A DNA stretch of 64,000 bases from RGIG3178 sp963674495 (GTDB lineage: Bacteria; Bacillota; Clostridia; Christensenellales; QAND01): contig CAXXLG010000003.1 of NCBI GenBank assembly GCA_963674495.2, forward strand, positions 62,001 through 126,000, read 5' to 3'. Positions within the stretch are counted from its first letter, which is position 1. Every line of letters begins with the position of its first letter. Below are positions 38,424 to 47,123 of the stretch, piece after piece. Made by a program: the position numbers and the translations under genes. The notes below the pieces were generated by a model that was not told the origin of the DNA, did no database searches, and saw only the letters and a program-made list of their open reading frames with translations.

Positions 38424-40418
38424 ATGAAAAGAAAGCACAAATCTTCATGGCTGATTGTTCTCGTGGCCTTGTTTATTATACTCTCCAATTTCCCGATCTA
38501 TATAGCCCTTGCCGACGCCGATTACAGCATGATACGTGTAAAGCTTTCAGCCAGCGGGACAAGCATTGCCATACAAATCAACGGCACCTATACGCTCTCA
38601 CAAAAACAAAAGGAGCTTTCCGGCACGTATATCGTATCGGTATCGGGCAGCAACGTCCATATCTGCGGGAGCGGCATTGACGAGGATATAGGCTCTACGC
38701 TGACCATATCACGGAATGGAAATACGGATAGGAGCAATACCATCACCATCGGCAGCTACAACTATCTGGGTGACATGGTATTTACCGTTGTCGATGGCAA
38801 CATCCGGGTGGTCAACCACGTCCCGACGGAGGAGTACCTGTACGGTGTCGTGGGATATGAGATGAGCGATTATTTCCCTTTGGAGGCGCTCAAGGCCCAG
38901 GCGGTATGCGCCAGGGGATACGGCATACGCAGCATCACGGGATCTGGCACGTACGATATCGGCGACACGTCTTCCGACCAGGTGTATAGGGGGTATAATC
39001 CCTCGTATACCAACGTTATTGCGGCGGTGGACGGTACATGCGGCGAGGTGCTCACCTATGACGGCGACGTCATTTCAACCTATTATTCCGCATCCAACGG
39101 CGGGCAGACGGAGCTGCCGGGCAATGCCTGGGGAGGGGGCGCCGCAAAAAATGCTGCCTATCCCTATCTGGCCCAGCATGACGACATCTACGACGTGGAA
39201 AATCCCTCCAGCCTGCGGCAGGAGATATTTGTGCCCGCGACAGTTACGGGTTCCGACGAGGATTGTATCAACATCTCTGGGGATTACGTCGCGATGATCG
39301 TGCACTGCAACTATTACTGCAATATGCGCAGCGGTCCCGGAACCAACTATTCCATCGTGGGCACCGCGCCGCTGAACTCCGTTTACACATGGGTATCGGT
39401 CAACGGCGACGGATGGCACGAGGTGATCTATAACGGAAGCAGTGCCTATATCCACGACGATTATGTCCTCAAGATCCAAAACGGGGAATTCCTGTACGCC
39501 AACGCCGTTCTCAACGATATCCAGGGCGAGGCCTATGAGGTTCTGCTTGACGGCGGAGCGTCCATCGCATCCGAAAAAGATGTAAAGATCAATACCGTCT
39601 CCAGATTTGAAAACGGACTGGAGCGCTGGCCGGATACGGGAAGCCGGTGCTATGTTACCGCCAATGTCACGGTGGGCGTGCAGTATTACACGACGGGTTC
39701 CGATACGTTGACGGATTCCCAAAACGTTGATATAACGATCATACTGATGAACCTGGATAACGGGTCGTATACCAACGCACACGAATACCTGAATCCCAAT
39801 CTGCGCATGCGCGGCGTGCAATCGGCAGACGGCGGGTTTTTAGTGTCGGATGCACGCTATGGCCACGGCGTGGGCATGAGCCAGCGCGGTGCGCAGACCA
39901 TGGCCGCCGACTATGCAAAGAGTTATGAGGAGATACTGGCATTCTATTTCCCTGGTACGGGCCTGACCGCCGTTAATACGCAGGTGGTGCCCACACCTTC
40001 GCTGACAAGCAGCGAATACACCGTCGGCGGGAACACCATTACCGGATTGTCCCTCCAGTTGGATGTTACGGTACTGCTATCAAACCTGACCGTCCAGGAC
40101 GGCAGCATTGCCTTGGTCAACGCATCGGGTCAGGCCAAAGCCAGCGGCGTGGTGGTAACGGGGGATATCCTGCAATTGAAAAATAACAACGGTGCTGTCG
40201 TCGCCCAGTATTCAATCGTCATTTACGGAGATGTAAGCTGTGACGGCAATATTACCATATTGGACCTGCTCAAGATCCAACGGCACCTGTTGGACATTGA
40301 CACCCTGCAGGGTGCTGTCGCAACCGCCGCTGACGTTTCCAAAGGCAGCGGCATATCCGTACTCGACCTATTGATGGTGCAACGGCACCTTCTTGAACTG
40401 GCAAGCATTTCACAGTAG
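38424..40418 (+). CDS. Secreted SpoIID-type peptidoglycan enzyme with SH3 and dockerin domains
   Basis: 664 aa. Residues 1-32 are a signal peptide ending ALADA. Residues about 60-285 and 350-515 form a SpoIID/LytB domain: VPTEEYLYGVVGYEMSDYFP (catalytic Glu146 by analogy), LEALKAQAVCARGYG and GHGVGMSQRGAQ. SpoIID is a lytic transglycosylase cutting peptidoglycan glycans. A bacterial SH3 domain (288-348, NMRSGPGTNYSIVG) is inserted within it. A small module (525-600) precedes a type I dockerin (602-660): GDVSCDGNITILDLL is a normal Ca loop, and ADVSKGSGISVLDLL a weaker second one. Start ATG at 38424; the frame opens at 38406 with TTG. The ribosome site is weak. Two cohesin genes follow at once. 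Confidence 0.92.
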   Translation: MKRKHKSSWLIVLVALFIILSNFPIYIALADADYSMIRVKLSASGTSIAIQINGTYTLSQKQKELSGTYIVSVSGSNVHICGSGIDEDIGSTLTISRNGNTDRSNTITIGSYNYLGDMVFTVVDGNIRVVNHVPTEEYLYGVVGYEMSDYFPLEALKAQAVCARGYGIRSITGSGTYDIGDTSSDQVYRGYNPSYTNVIAAVDGTCGEVLTYDGDVISTYYSASNGGQTELPGNAWGGGAAKNAAYPYLAQHDDIYDVENPSSLRQEIFVPATVTGSDEDCINISGDYVAMIVHCNYYCNMRSGPGTNYSIVGTAPLNSVYTWVSVNGDGWHEVIYNGSSAYIHDDYVLKIQNGEFLYANAVLNDIQGEAYEVLLDGGASIASEKDVKINTVSRFENGLERWPDTGSRCYVTANVTVGVQYYTTGSDTLTDSQNVDITIILMNLDNGSYTNAHEYLNPNLRMRGVQSADGGFLVSDARYGHGVGMSQRGAQTMAADYAKSYEEILAFYFPGTGLTAVNTQVVPTPSLTSSEYTVGGNTITGLSLQLDVTVLLSNLTVQDGSIALVNASGQAKASGVVVTGDILQLKNNNGAVVAQYSIVIYGDVSCDGNITILDLLKIQRHLLDIDTLQGAVATAADVSKGSGISVLDLLMVQRHLLELASISQ

Positions 40419-40439
40419 GAGGGAGAAAAGAGTTTATCT

Positions 40440-41528
40440 ATGAAGCGTTTTTGGGTCTGTCTTATATCCTTGCTGCTGCTCGTTTGCCCATGGGCAATTT
40501 CTTTTCCCGCCACAGCATTGGCCGCGGGCGCCAGTGTGACGATTTCCGTTATGCCGCAGACGGTGCAGGTGGGGGACATCATCACCGTCAACCTGACATT
40601 CAGCGCCAGCAGCGCCATCGGCTCGTTTCAGGCCGGTTTGACCTATGACGACAGCCGGTTGGAATATGTGTCGGGCGGTGGCAATGCCGTTGAACTCAGC
40701 GGCGGAACGGGCGGAATTGTGGACAACGGATCGGCCGACACCAAAGTGCTCAGCTACTCGCTGCGGTTCCGCGCCATCGGGACCGGACAGGCCAGTTTCA
40801 CCGTCACGGACACGGAAATCAACGATTACAATACCGGAGAAAACCTGGGAAACCTGTATAAGAGCAAGACGATACCCATTTCCGAAAACACCGCCACGCC
40901 GGTAGTGCCCACGCCAACCCCCTCGTCCGGGGAGCCGATACCCGTATCCATTGATGGCAAGACGCTCTACGTGCTGCGCGATTTGCAGGATGCAGCGCTG
41001 CCGGAAGGGTATGATTGTGTTTCGATATCCTACCACGGCGCTGACATCCATGCGGCCTATCATCCGTCCGGTCTTCTACTGCTGTTGGTGATGGATGCCA
41101 ATGGCAATGAGGAGTTCTACATCTTCGACGATGACTTGGATGTCCTGTACCCCTATGTGACCATCGCCGCCGGCGGGGACCATACAATCCTTCCGTTGGG
41201 CGATGTGAACGCAACGGGGTATGCGCCGGCGTCCGTTACCATTGGCAATCAGACGGTCAGTGCCCTCGCGGCGGAATCGAATGCGGGACTCTATCTCGTC
41301 CACGCCATGAACAGCCAGGGTACGAGCGGCTATTATTTCTACGACGCGACGGAGGATACGATGCAGCGCGCATGGGTGCTAAGTACCGGCGCGCCAGAGG
41401 CGGACCCTGCGGATGCTGCGGAAGAGCCGCAGCCCTTCCTATGGCTGCTGTTTCTGATTCCGGCCGGCATTTGTATCCTGTTGCTTGCCCTGAACATCCT
41501 TCAATTCCGCCGGAATAAAAATACATAA
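40440..41528 (+). CDS. Membrane-anchored cohesin protein 1
   Basis: 362 aa. Signal peptide 1-29 (ending ALAAG); cohesin domain about 31-150 (VTISVMPQTVQVGDIITVNL, SFQAGLTYDDSRLEYV, VLSYSLRFRAIGTGQASFTV); a Pro/Thr linker (VVPTPTPSSGE); a 140-residue domain (about 170-310, starting IPVSIDGKTLYVLRDL) shared with the next protein; and a C-terminal helix (about 333-354) followed by RRNKNT. The domain order gives a type I membrane protein with its cohesin outside. Cohesins bind dockerins with calcium in cellulosomes; the likely partner is the dockerin of the gene 21 bases upstream. No S-layer or sortase signal is present. Confidence 0.88.
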   Translation: MKRFWVCLISLLLLVCPWAISFPATALAAGASVTISVMPQTVQVGDIITVNLTFSASSAIGSFQAGLTYDDSRLEYVSGGGNAVELSGGTGGIVDNGSADTKVLSYSLRFRAIGTGQASFTVTDTEINDYNTGENLGNLYKSKTIPISENTATPVVPTPTPSSGEPIPVSIDGKTLYVLRDLQDAALPEGYDCVSISYHGADIHAAYHPSGLLLLLVMDANGNEEFYIFDDDLDVLYPYVTIAAGGDHTILPLGDVNATGYAPASVTIGNQTVSALAAESNAGLYLVHAMNSQGTSGYYFYDATEDTMQRAWVLSTGAPEADPADAAEEPQPFLWLLFLIPAGICILLLALNILQFRRNKNT

Positions 41529-41559
41529 ACCGAAATTCCCACGATCAAAGAGGTGCCAC

Positions 41560-42753
41560 ATGAGAGAGAAAACCAAGAGGCTTGTATCATTTGCGGTCGC
41601 GCTTTGTCTATTGGCCGGGTGCTTCATCCCACAGGCAACGGCGTATGCCGCCGGCGTATCCGTCAGTTCCAAAAGCTGTGAAGTTGGCGATACCGTCTCC
41701 GTGACGGTAAAGTTTAGCCAGACAAACATCGGTGCCGTCGGTGCTAATTTTACCTATGACAGTAGCATTTTGCAATATAAAGGAGGCAGTGGCACATCTG
41801 GCGGCGGAGGCAGCGGTAAAATTGTATTAACGGGTTCTGGTGGTTCCAGCGTAAGCACCACGATCACATTTAAAGCTTTGAAAGCGGGCACATCCACCAT
41901 TAAAGTATCGGCCTATGAGTTATATACATTGGATAGTGATGACAACCTTGCTCCAGTCAGCGGTAGCGGCAAGGTCACGGTCAAGGCGGCCGTGGTATCA
42001 ACGCCCAAACCCACGACCAAGACAAAAACACCCACGAGCCCGGCAACGCCGACGCCCACGCCGTCGGCCATGCCCAGCATCCCCGTCACGGTGGACGGAG
42101 CAACGCTGTATATCGCACGGGACCTGAGCGAAATCACACTGCCCGAAGATTTTACAGTATCGGAAATTACCTATCAGTCGGATACCATCCCGGCTGCCGT
42201 TCGTTCGGACGGAAAGCTCACGCTAGTCTACCTGACGGATTCCGATGGCCAAAGCGGCGCGTTTTATATACTGGACGGCGAAGCATCCGCTTTCTATCGG
42301 TATATTAGCTTGGCGGCCAGCGGCACCTATACGGTGCTTCAGCTGCCGTCTTCCGTCAGTGCCCCCGACGGCTATCAACAGGCCGATCTGGTTATCAGCG
42401 ATCAAACCGTCATTGCCTGGCAGCAGTCCTCGGGGCAGAACCCCGCGTTCTATCTCCTCTATGTCATGAATCCCGAAGGAGAAGCCGGATTCTACCTCTA
42501 CGATACGCAGGAGGGTACCATTCAGCGCTATGCAGACCGTAGCGTCGAACTGAGTCCCACCCCCACACCCGTTGTCCAGAAGACTCTTGTGCAAACGGTC
42601 AAGGACAGCCCGGCGCTGCTTATCCTTTTTGGAACGTTGCTGGTGCTGTGTATCGTGCTGTCCGTGTTGTTGATTGTAATGTCCAGGAAGCGCCGCGCGG
42701 TACGGCAGGATAAATATTTGCTCCATGATGAAACACAAGAGCCCAAAGAATAA
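41560..42753 (+). CDS. Membrane-anchored cohesin protein 2
   Basis: 397 aa with the same plan as its neighbour. The N-terminus ends in both a lipobox-like LLAGC and a signal peptidase I-like AYAAG, so lipidation is uncertain. Cohesin about 31-146 (VSVSSKSCEVGDTVSVTVKF, NFTYDSSILQYKGG); a long Thr/Pro/Lys linker; the shared domain about 180-325 (IPVTVDGATLYIARDLSEIT); transmembrane helix about 352-375 and a basic cytoplasmic tail of about 22 residues. Start ATG after AGAGGTG, 31 bases behind cohesin 1. A tandem copy from duplication, now quite diverged in the cohesin part. Confidence 0.88.
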   Translation: MREKTKRLVSFAVALCLLAGCFIPQATAYAAGVSVSSKSCEVGDTVSVTVKFSQTNIGAVGANFTYDSSILQYKGGSGTSGGGGSGKIVLTGSGGSSVSTTITFKALKAGTSTIKVSAYELYTLDSDDNLAPVSGSGKVTVKAAVVSTPKPTTKTKTPTSPATPTPTPSAMPSIPVTVDGATLYIARDLSEITLPEDFTVSEITYQSDTIPAAVRSDGKLTLVYLTDSDGQSGAFYILDGEASAFYRYISLAASGTYTVLQLPSSVSAPDGYQQADLVISDQTVIAWQQSSGQNPAFYLLYVMNPEGEAGFYLYDTQEGTIQRYADRSVELSPTPTPVVQKTLVQTVKDSPALLILFGTLLVLCIVLSVLLIVMSRKRRAVRQDKYLLHDETQEPKE

Positions 42754-42829
42754 ACATTGACTAAAATAAGAAAGAGTCCGCCTATGCGCTGTGTCAAGAA
42801 AAATGGAGTAAGAGAAAAAGGCTTAACAG

Positions 42830-42865
42830 AACTGATCTCTGCATTCAAAAGGGGTCAGTTTTTTT
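42830..42865 (+). terminator. Terminator after the cohesin operon
   Basis: AACTGA pairs with TCAGTT across 19 bases and runs into a T-tract; the stem is short. Confidence 0.5.
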
Positions 42866-43123
42866 ACGCCATACAGTTTGTATAAGCTTGAAGGTGATTG
42901 TGCTTATGAGGCAGAAAGATGATTTTGAAAATCTAAAGCATCGGGACGATTCTTTTGTTTCAACTGGACAGGGAAAGGTATAAAAAACAAGAGAGCAGCC
43001 CACGAAGTGCTTCAGAGCAAAACACTAACCCCCAACCCCCCCCGTAAAGCAGAAGGGTTTCGTTTTTTGGTTCATTTACGCACCGTCACATTCGTTATTT
43101 TTGGCACATACAAATTATGACAA

Positions 43124-43152
43124 AAGGGGAAAGGCCAAAGGCCTTTCCCCTT
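43124..43152. terminator. Terminator of the LUD-domain gene
   Basis: AAGGGGAAAGGCC pairs with GGCCTTTCCCCTT, 3-base loop; on the minus strand it continues into TTTT. Confidence 0.85.
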
Positions 43153-43173
43153 GCACAATCTCAAGCAATCATA

Positions 43174-43782
43174 TCAATATCCTAAATCCTCGTTAACCAG
43201 GATGACATGCATCTTAATCCCGCCGGTAGGCCGGTGCAAAACGCCCGTAATGTTGCACATGCGGTTTTGGTGGTCGCAGTCCGTACAGCGGCCCAGCACG
43301 GCGCAGGGCGTATTGTAGCCCAGCCGTTTGGCGTTGAGCGGGGAGGCGACGTTGCGGATGCGGTCTATGCCTGCTGTGTAATCCGCCACAAGCTTGTTCC
43401 TGCCCACGATAAAAATCACGTGTTTGGGCCCATAGAACATGGCAGACACGCGGTTGCCGGTCCCGTCGGTGTTGATGATTTCGCCATCCTTTGTCAGCGC
43501 GTTGGCGGAGAGAAGGTAATAGTCCGCATTGGATGCGGATTTTCGCGTGGCGTTGCGATCATCCGCATCCACCATCCAATGCCAGAACACATCGTGGCCC
43601 TGTTCCTTCAATCCTTCGTACAATCCCAAATCACGCACCGTTACCGAACCGCCGAATCCCACCGAAACATCCTTTGGGATGAGGTCCATAACAGCGGATA
43701 CCGCGTCCTTTACAGTTTCAACCACGCGGGCATCAAAATGGTTCTTGTTCAATATCTTGGCAACCTGTTGTAGATCCTCCAT
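43174..43782 (-). CDS. LUD-domain protein (DUF162, lactate-utilisation-like)
   Basis: 202 aa. Single LUD domain with VGFGGSVTVRDLGLYE, SANALTKDGEIINTDGTGNRVSAM and VIFIVGRNK, the features of LutC/YkgG-like proteins, plus a C-terminal CAVLGRCTDCDHQNRMC cluster that may bind a metal or cluster. LutB and LutA are absent here, so a lactate role is not supported by context; orphan LUD proteins are common in Clostridia and largely unexplained. ATG at 43782 follows TGGAGGGG. A decayed copy of its 3' end lies at 35654. Confidence 0.88.
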   Translation of the reverse strand: MEDLQQVAKILNKNHFDARVVETVKDAVSAVMDLIPKDVSVGFGGSVTVRDLGLYEGLKEQGHDVFWHWMVDADDRNATRKSASNADYYLLSANALTKDGEIINTDGTGNRVSAMFYGPKHVIFIVGRNKLVADYTAGIDRIRNVASPLNAKRLGYNTPCAVLGRCTDCDHQNRMCNITGVLHRPTGGIKMHVILVNEDLGY

Positions 43783-43900
43783 GGCAACCCCTCCAAAATC
43801 ATCGATTAAAACCATTATAAACCATGCGCAGCACAATGCAAAAGGTCTGTTGATTTTATAGGGAACATCTTCTATGATGATAGGGACAACGGGAGGGATC

Positions 43901-45706
43901 ATGGACAACCGATATCAACAGAACATACGAAATTTTTGCATCATCGCCCACATTGACCATGGCAAAAGCACGCTGGCGGACAGGTTGATCGAATTGACCG
44001 GTACCGTCCAAGTTCGTGAAATGCAGGAGCAGCTTTTGGATACCATGGACATCGAGAAGGAGCGCGGCATCACCATCAAAAGCCAGAGCGTGCGTATGCA
44101 GCATCAGGCTAAGGATGGTTTGATGTATGTGTACAACCTGATCGATACGCCAGGGCATGTGGATTTTACCTATGAGGTATCGCGTTCACTCGCGGCCTGC
44201 GAAGGCGCGATTCTTGTGGTGGACGCCACGCAGGGCATTGAGGCGCAGACGTTGGCCAACGTCTATCTGGCGTTGGATCACGATCTTGAGATCCTGCCTG
44301 TGATCAATAAGATTGACCTTGACAGCGCCATGCCGGAAGTCGTTAAAAAGGAGATTGAGGACGTCATTGGCCTAGACTGTGAAAACTGTCCTTTAATCAG
44401 CGCCAAGACGGGACTGAATGTGGAATCGGTATTGGAGCAGATCAAGAACGTTGTTCCCCCGCCGTCCGGAGATATCAATGCACCGCTGAAGGCGCTGATT
44501 TTCGATTCGTTCTACGATAACTACAAGGGTGCCGTTTCCTTCGTACGCGTGTTCGATGGCACGTGCGCACCGGGTACGCGCATATTGATGATGGGTAGCA
44601 AAAAGGAGTTTGATGTCACCGAGGTGGGATACTTTGCGCCACAGATGCAACCCGCCGCCGCGTTGCGCGCTGGCGATGTAGGATACATCGTGGCCAGCAT
44701 CAAGAATGTGGCGGATACCCGCGTGGGTGAAACCATCACCGACGCCAAACGGCCCACGCCGTCGCCGCTGCCGGGATACAAACGCGCCAACCCCATGGTG
44801 TTTTGCGGCATATATCCGGCGGATCGTGCCGATTACAACGATCTTCGCGACGCGCTTTTGAAGCTGCAACTCAACGATGCTTCGCTGTCCTATGAACCGG
44901 AAACGTCGGTGGCGCTAGGTTTTGGATTCCGCTGCGGATTTTTGGGGCTATTGCACATGGAGATCATACAGGAACGACTGGAACGGGAATTCGACCTGTC
45001 CATTGTCACCACCGCGCCGTCGGTCATCTACCGCATCCACATGACGGATGGGAGCGAACGGACCATTGACAATCCCACAAATCTGCCGCAGGCGACGGAG
45101 ATCGAATACATGGAAGAACCGGTGGTGGACGCTACCATCATGGTACCCAACGATTATACTGGCCCTGTGATGGAACTGTGCCAGCAAAAGCGCGGTACGT
45201 TTATGGACATGAAATACCTTGATGCGGGTCGGATGACGTTGCACTATGTATTGCCGCTTAACGAAATCATATACGATTTTTTTGATGCGCTCAAATCCCG
45301 CTCGCGCGGGTATGCAAGCTTTGACTACGAACTCAATGGCTATCAGCGCAGCGATCTTGTCAAACTGGATATACTGCTCAACGGTGAGGTGTGCGATGCG
45401 CTGTCCATCATCGTGCATAGAGAAAGGGCGTATGCGCGGGGGCGGTCCATTGCACAGAAACTCAAGGAAGCCATCCCACGCCAGATGTTTGAGATTCCCA
45501 TCCAGGCGGGCATCGGCGGCAAGATCATTGCACGGGAAACCGTCAAGGCTTTGCGCAAGGATGTTTTGGCCAAGTGCTACGGCGGCGACATTACGCGCAA
45601 GAAAAAACTCCTCGAAAAACAAAAGGAAGGGAAAAAACGCATGCGTCAAGTCGGCAGCGTCGAGGTGCCCAGCGAGGCGTTTTTATCCGTTTTGAAGATG
45701 GATTGA
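43901..45706 (+). CDS. lepA: Elongation factor 4 (back-translocating GTPase)
   Basis: 601-aa ribosome GTPase. IAHIDHGKSTLADRL (G1), KERGITIKSQ, DTPGHVDF (G3), NKIDL (G4), then EF-G-like domains and the LepA C-terminal domain (SVEVPSEAFLSVLKM at the end). Start ATG at 43901 after GGGAGGGATC. hemW begins at its stop codon (TGATG). Confidence 0.97.
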   Translation: MDNRYQQNIRNFCIIAHIDHGKSTLADRLIELTGTVQVREMQEQLLDTMDIEKERGITIKSQSVRMQHQAKDGLMYVYNLIDTPGHVDFTYEVSRSLAACEGAILVVDATQGIEAQTLANVYLALDHDLEILPVINKIDLDSAMPEVVKKEIEDVIGLDCENCPLISAKTGLNVESVLEQIKNVVPPPSGDINAPLKALIFDSFYDNYKGAVSFVRVFDGTCAPGTRILMMGSKKEFDVTEVGYFAPQMQPAAALRAGDVGYIVASIKNVADTRVGETITDAKRPTPSPLPGYKRANPMVFCGIYPADRADYNDLRDALLKLQLNDASLSYEPETSVALGFGFRCGFLGLLHMEIIQERLEREFDLSIVTTAPSVIYRIHMTDGSERTIDNPTNLPQATEIEYMEEPVVDATIMVPNDYTGPVMELCQQKRGTFMDMKYLDAGRMTLHYVLPLNEIIYDFFDALKSRSRGYASFDYELNGYQRSDLVKLDILLNGEVCDALSIIVHRERAYARGRSIAQKLKEAIPRQMFEIPIQAGIGGKIIARETVKALRKDVLAKCYGGDITRKKKLLEKQKEGKKRMRQVGSVEVPSEAFLSVLKMD

Positions 45707-46875
45707 TGGACAAAAAAAGCACAGCGGGGATGTATATTCACATCCCCTTTTGTATCTCCAAATGCAAATACTGCTCGTTCGTATCTGTGCCCCTTGATGG
45801 GCACTGTGACGATCGTGTGGACGGTTATATGAAAAGATTGTATCAGGAGATGGACATAAGGAGAGATGAGTGGGACGCCACCCACTTCGATACGCTGTTC
45901 GTCGGTGGGGGCACGCCGTCGGTTTTGCCCGTGCCCATCGTGTCCAACATCATTCGGCATGCCATGCGGGAATTTTCGTTTTCCGGGGATTGCGAAATAA
46001 CCGTGGAAGCCAATCCCGAATCATTTACGCCGCAAAAGGCTTATGATTATGCAAGCGCGGGGGTCAACCGTCTGTCCTTTGGCGTGCAGAGCACGCACGA
46101 AAGCGAACTGAAACTGCTCGGGAGGCCGCATACATGGGCGGATGCGCAAAACGCGCTGGACTATGGGCGCATGGCGGGTATCCGAAACAGCAGCATGGAC
46201 CTGATATACAATTTGCCGAAACAATCCACGGCGGATTATCTAGGGAGCGTTCGCCGGGTGCTGGATCTTGGCATCGGGCACCTGTCCTGCTACGCGCTGT
46301 CGCTGGAGGAGGGAACGCCGCTTTTGGATGCCGTACAGCGCAAAAAACTGCCCACCCCGGATTGTGATGTGGCGGCGGACATGTGGGAGCGTACGCAAGA
46401 GGTGGCAAAAGAGTATGGGCTGCTCCGCTATGAGATCAGCAACTATGCAAAGGATGGGCTCCAATCCAAACACAACCTGCACTACTGGCAGCAGGACGGG
46501 TACCTCGGCCTGGGCGTAGCTGCGCACAGCGCACAGCATGGCCGCGATCATATCCTGCGTATGCACAATACCGGCATTCTGGCCCGTTATATGCAACAGG
46601 GTCCCATGCAGCGATGCGAGAAAGTTGCGGGATCGGATTTGATGTTTGAATATGTGATGCTGCAAACCAGACTGAGTGAAGGCTTTTTGCTGGATGATTT
46701 TCAAAGCCGTTTTGGGCAGCCATTTGAAAGCGCGTATGCGTCCGCCGTTCAGCGTGCGGTATCAACGGGTATGGCAAATATGACGAAAGAGCGGTTTTAT
46801 TTGACAAACCGGGGTATGATGATGCAAAATGCTGTTTTGCAATGGTTCATGTCCGTGGGGGATGGGCGTCTTTAA
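45706..46875 (+). CDS. hemW: HemW-type radical SAM protein
   Basis: 389 aa. MYIHIPFCISKCKYCSF carries the CxxxCxxC cluster; LFVGGGTPSVLP, CEITVEANPESFT, RLSFGVQS and GHLSCYALSLEEGTPL follow the coproporphyrinogen-oxidase-like HemN/HemW pattern. The cluster continues CKYCSF rather than the CxxCxC of true HemN, which favours HemW, a haem chaperone rather than an oxidase. Start overlaps the lepA stop; the open frame upstream to 45574 is a shadow. The lepA-hemW-hrcA order is common in Firmicutes. Confidence 0.93.
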   Translation: MDKKSTAGMYIHIPFCISKCKYCSFVSVPLDGHCDDRVDGYMKRLYQEMDIRRDEWDATHFDTLFVGGGTPSVLPVPIVSNIIRHAMREFSFSGDCEITVEANPESFTPQKAYDYASAGVNRLSFGVQSTHESELKLLGRPHTWADAQNALDYGRMAGIRNSSMDLIYNLPKQSTADYLGSVRRVLDLGIGHLSCYALSLEEGTPLLDAVQRKKLPTPDCDVAADMWERTQEVAKEYGLLRYEISNYAKDGLQSKHNLHYWQQDGYLGLGVAAHSAQHGRDHILRMHNTGILARYMQQGPMQRCEKVAGSDLMFEYVMLQTRLSEGFLLDDFQSRFGQPFESAYASAVQRAVSTGMANMTKERFYLTNRGMMMQNAVLQWFMSVGDGRL

Positions 46876-46967
46876 GAGCAGATTTGTTGTCATGGGCGTG
46901 CGCGACCGCTCATAGGAGACAACCTTCATTTTTTTACGTATGGACGGTAAGAATTCACTGCAAAATA

Positions 46968-47031
46968 TTGACAATATGCCGTAGAGGTGTTATGCTCACA
47001 AGTGTTAGCACTCAATACAAGAGAGTGCTAA
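46968..47031 (+). promoter_or_regulatory. hrcA-grpE-dnaK promoter with CIRCE
   Basis: TTGACA (46968-46973) and TATGCT (46991-46996), 17 bases apart, then a perfect CIRCE TTAGCACTC-N9-GAGTGCTAA at 47005-47031. HrcA therefore controls its own operon. Confidence 0.95.
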
Positions 47032-47051
47032 CAGACCGGAGCGAAGGGAGG

Positions 47052-47123
47052 ATGCGGAGGTATGGGATGCCTGTACGGTGCGACGCATGTACAGTTAACC
47101 CAAAAAGACGCTATATGGCATGA
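47052..47123 (+). CDS. Possible 23-aa upstream reading frame coupled to hrcA
   Basis: A short frame whose stop overlaps the hrcA start as ATGA. AAGGGAGG sits immediately before its ATG, which is too close to be ideal. Its product (rich in Arg and Tyr, with CDAC) is not recognised. It may simply couple ribosomes into hrcA, which has no good site of its own. Confidence 0.3.
   Translation: MRRYGMPVRCDACTVNPKRRYMA

Larger units (their letters stand above)
42754..43173. other. Intergenic region after the cohesin operon
   Basis: No gene recognised. It contains a terminator at each end and, near 43027, a C-rich run with no evident function. Confidence 0.55.

Noticed and set aside
43027..43041. C-rich run as a possible structured RNA or recombination site
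   Set aside because: Simple low-complexity run with no pairing partner found.
46842..47123. 93-codon frame between hemW and hrcA
   Set aside because: Overlaps the CIRCE and promoter; only its last 23 codons are worth noting as a possible coupler.
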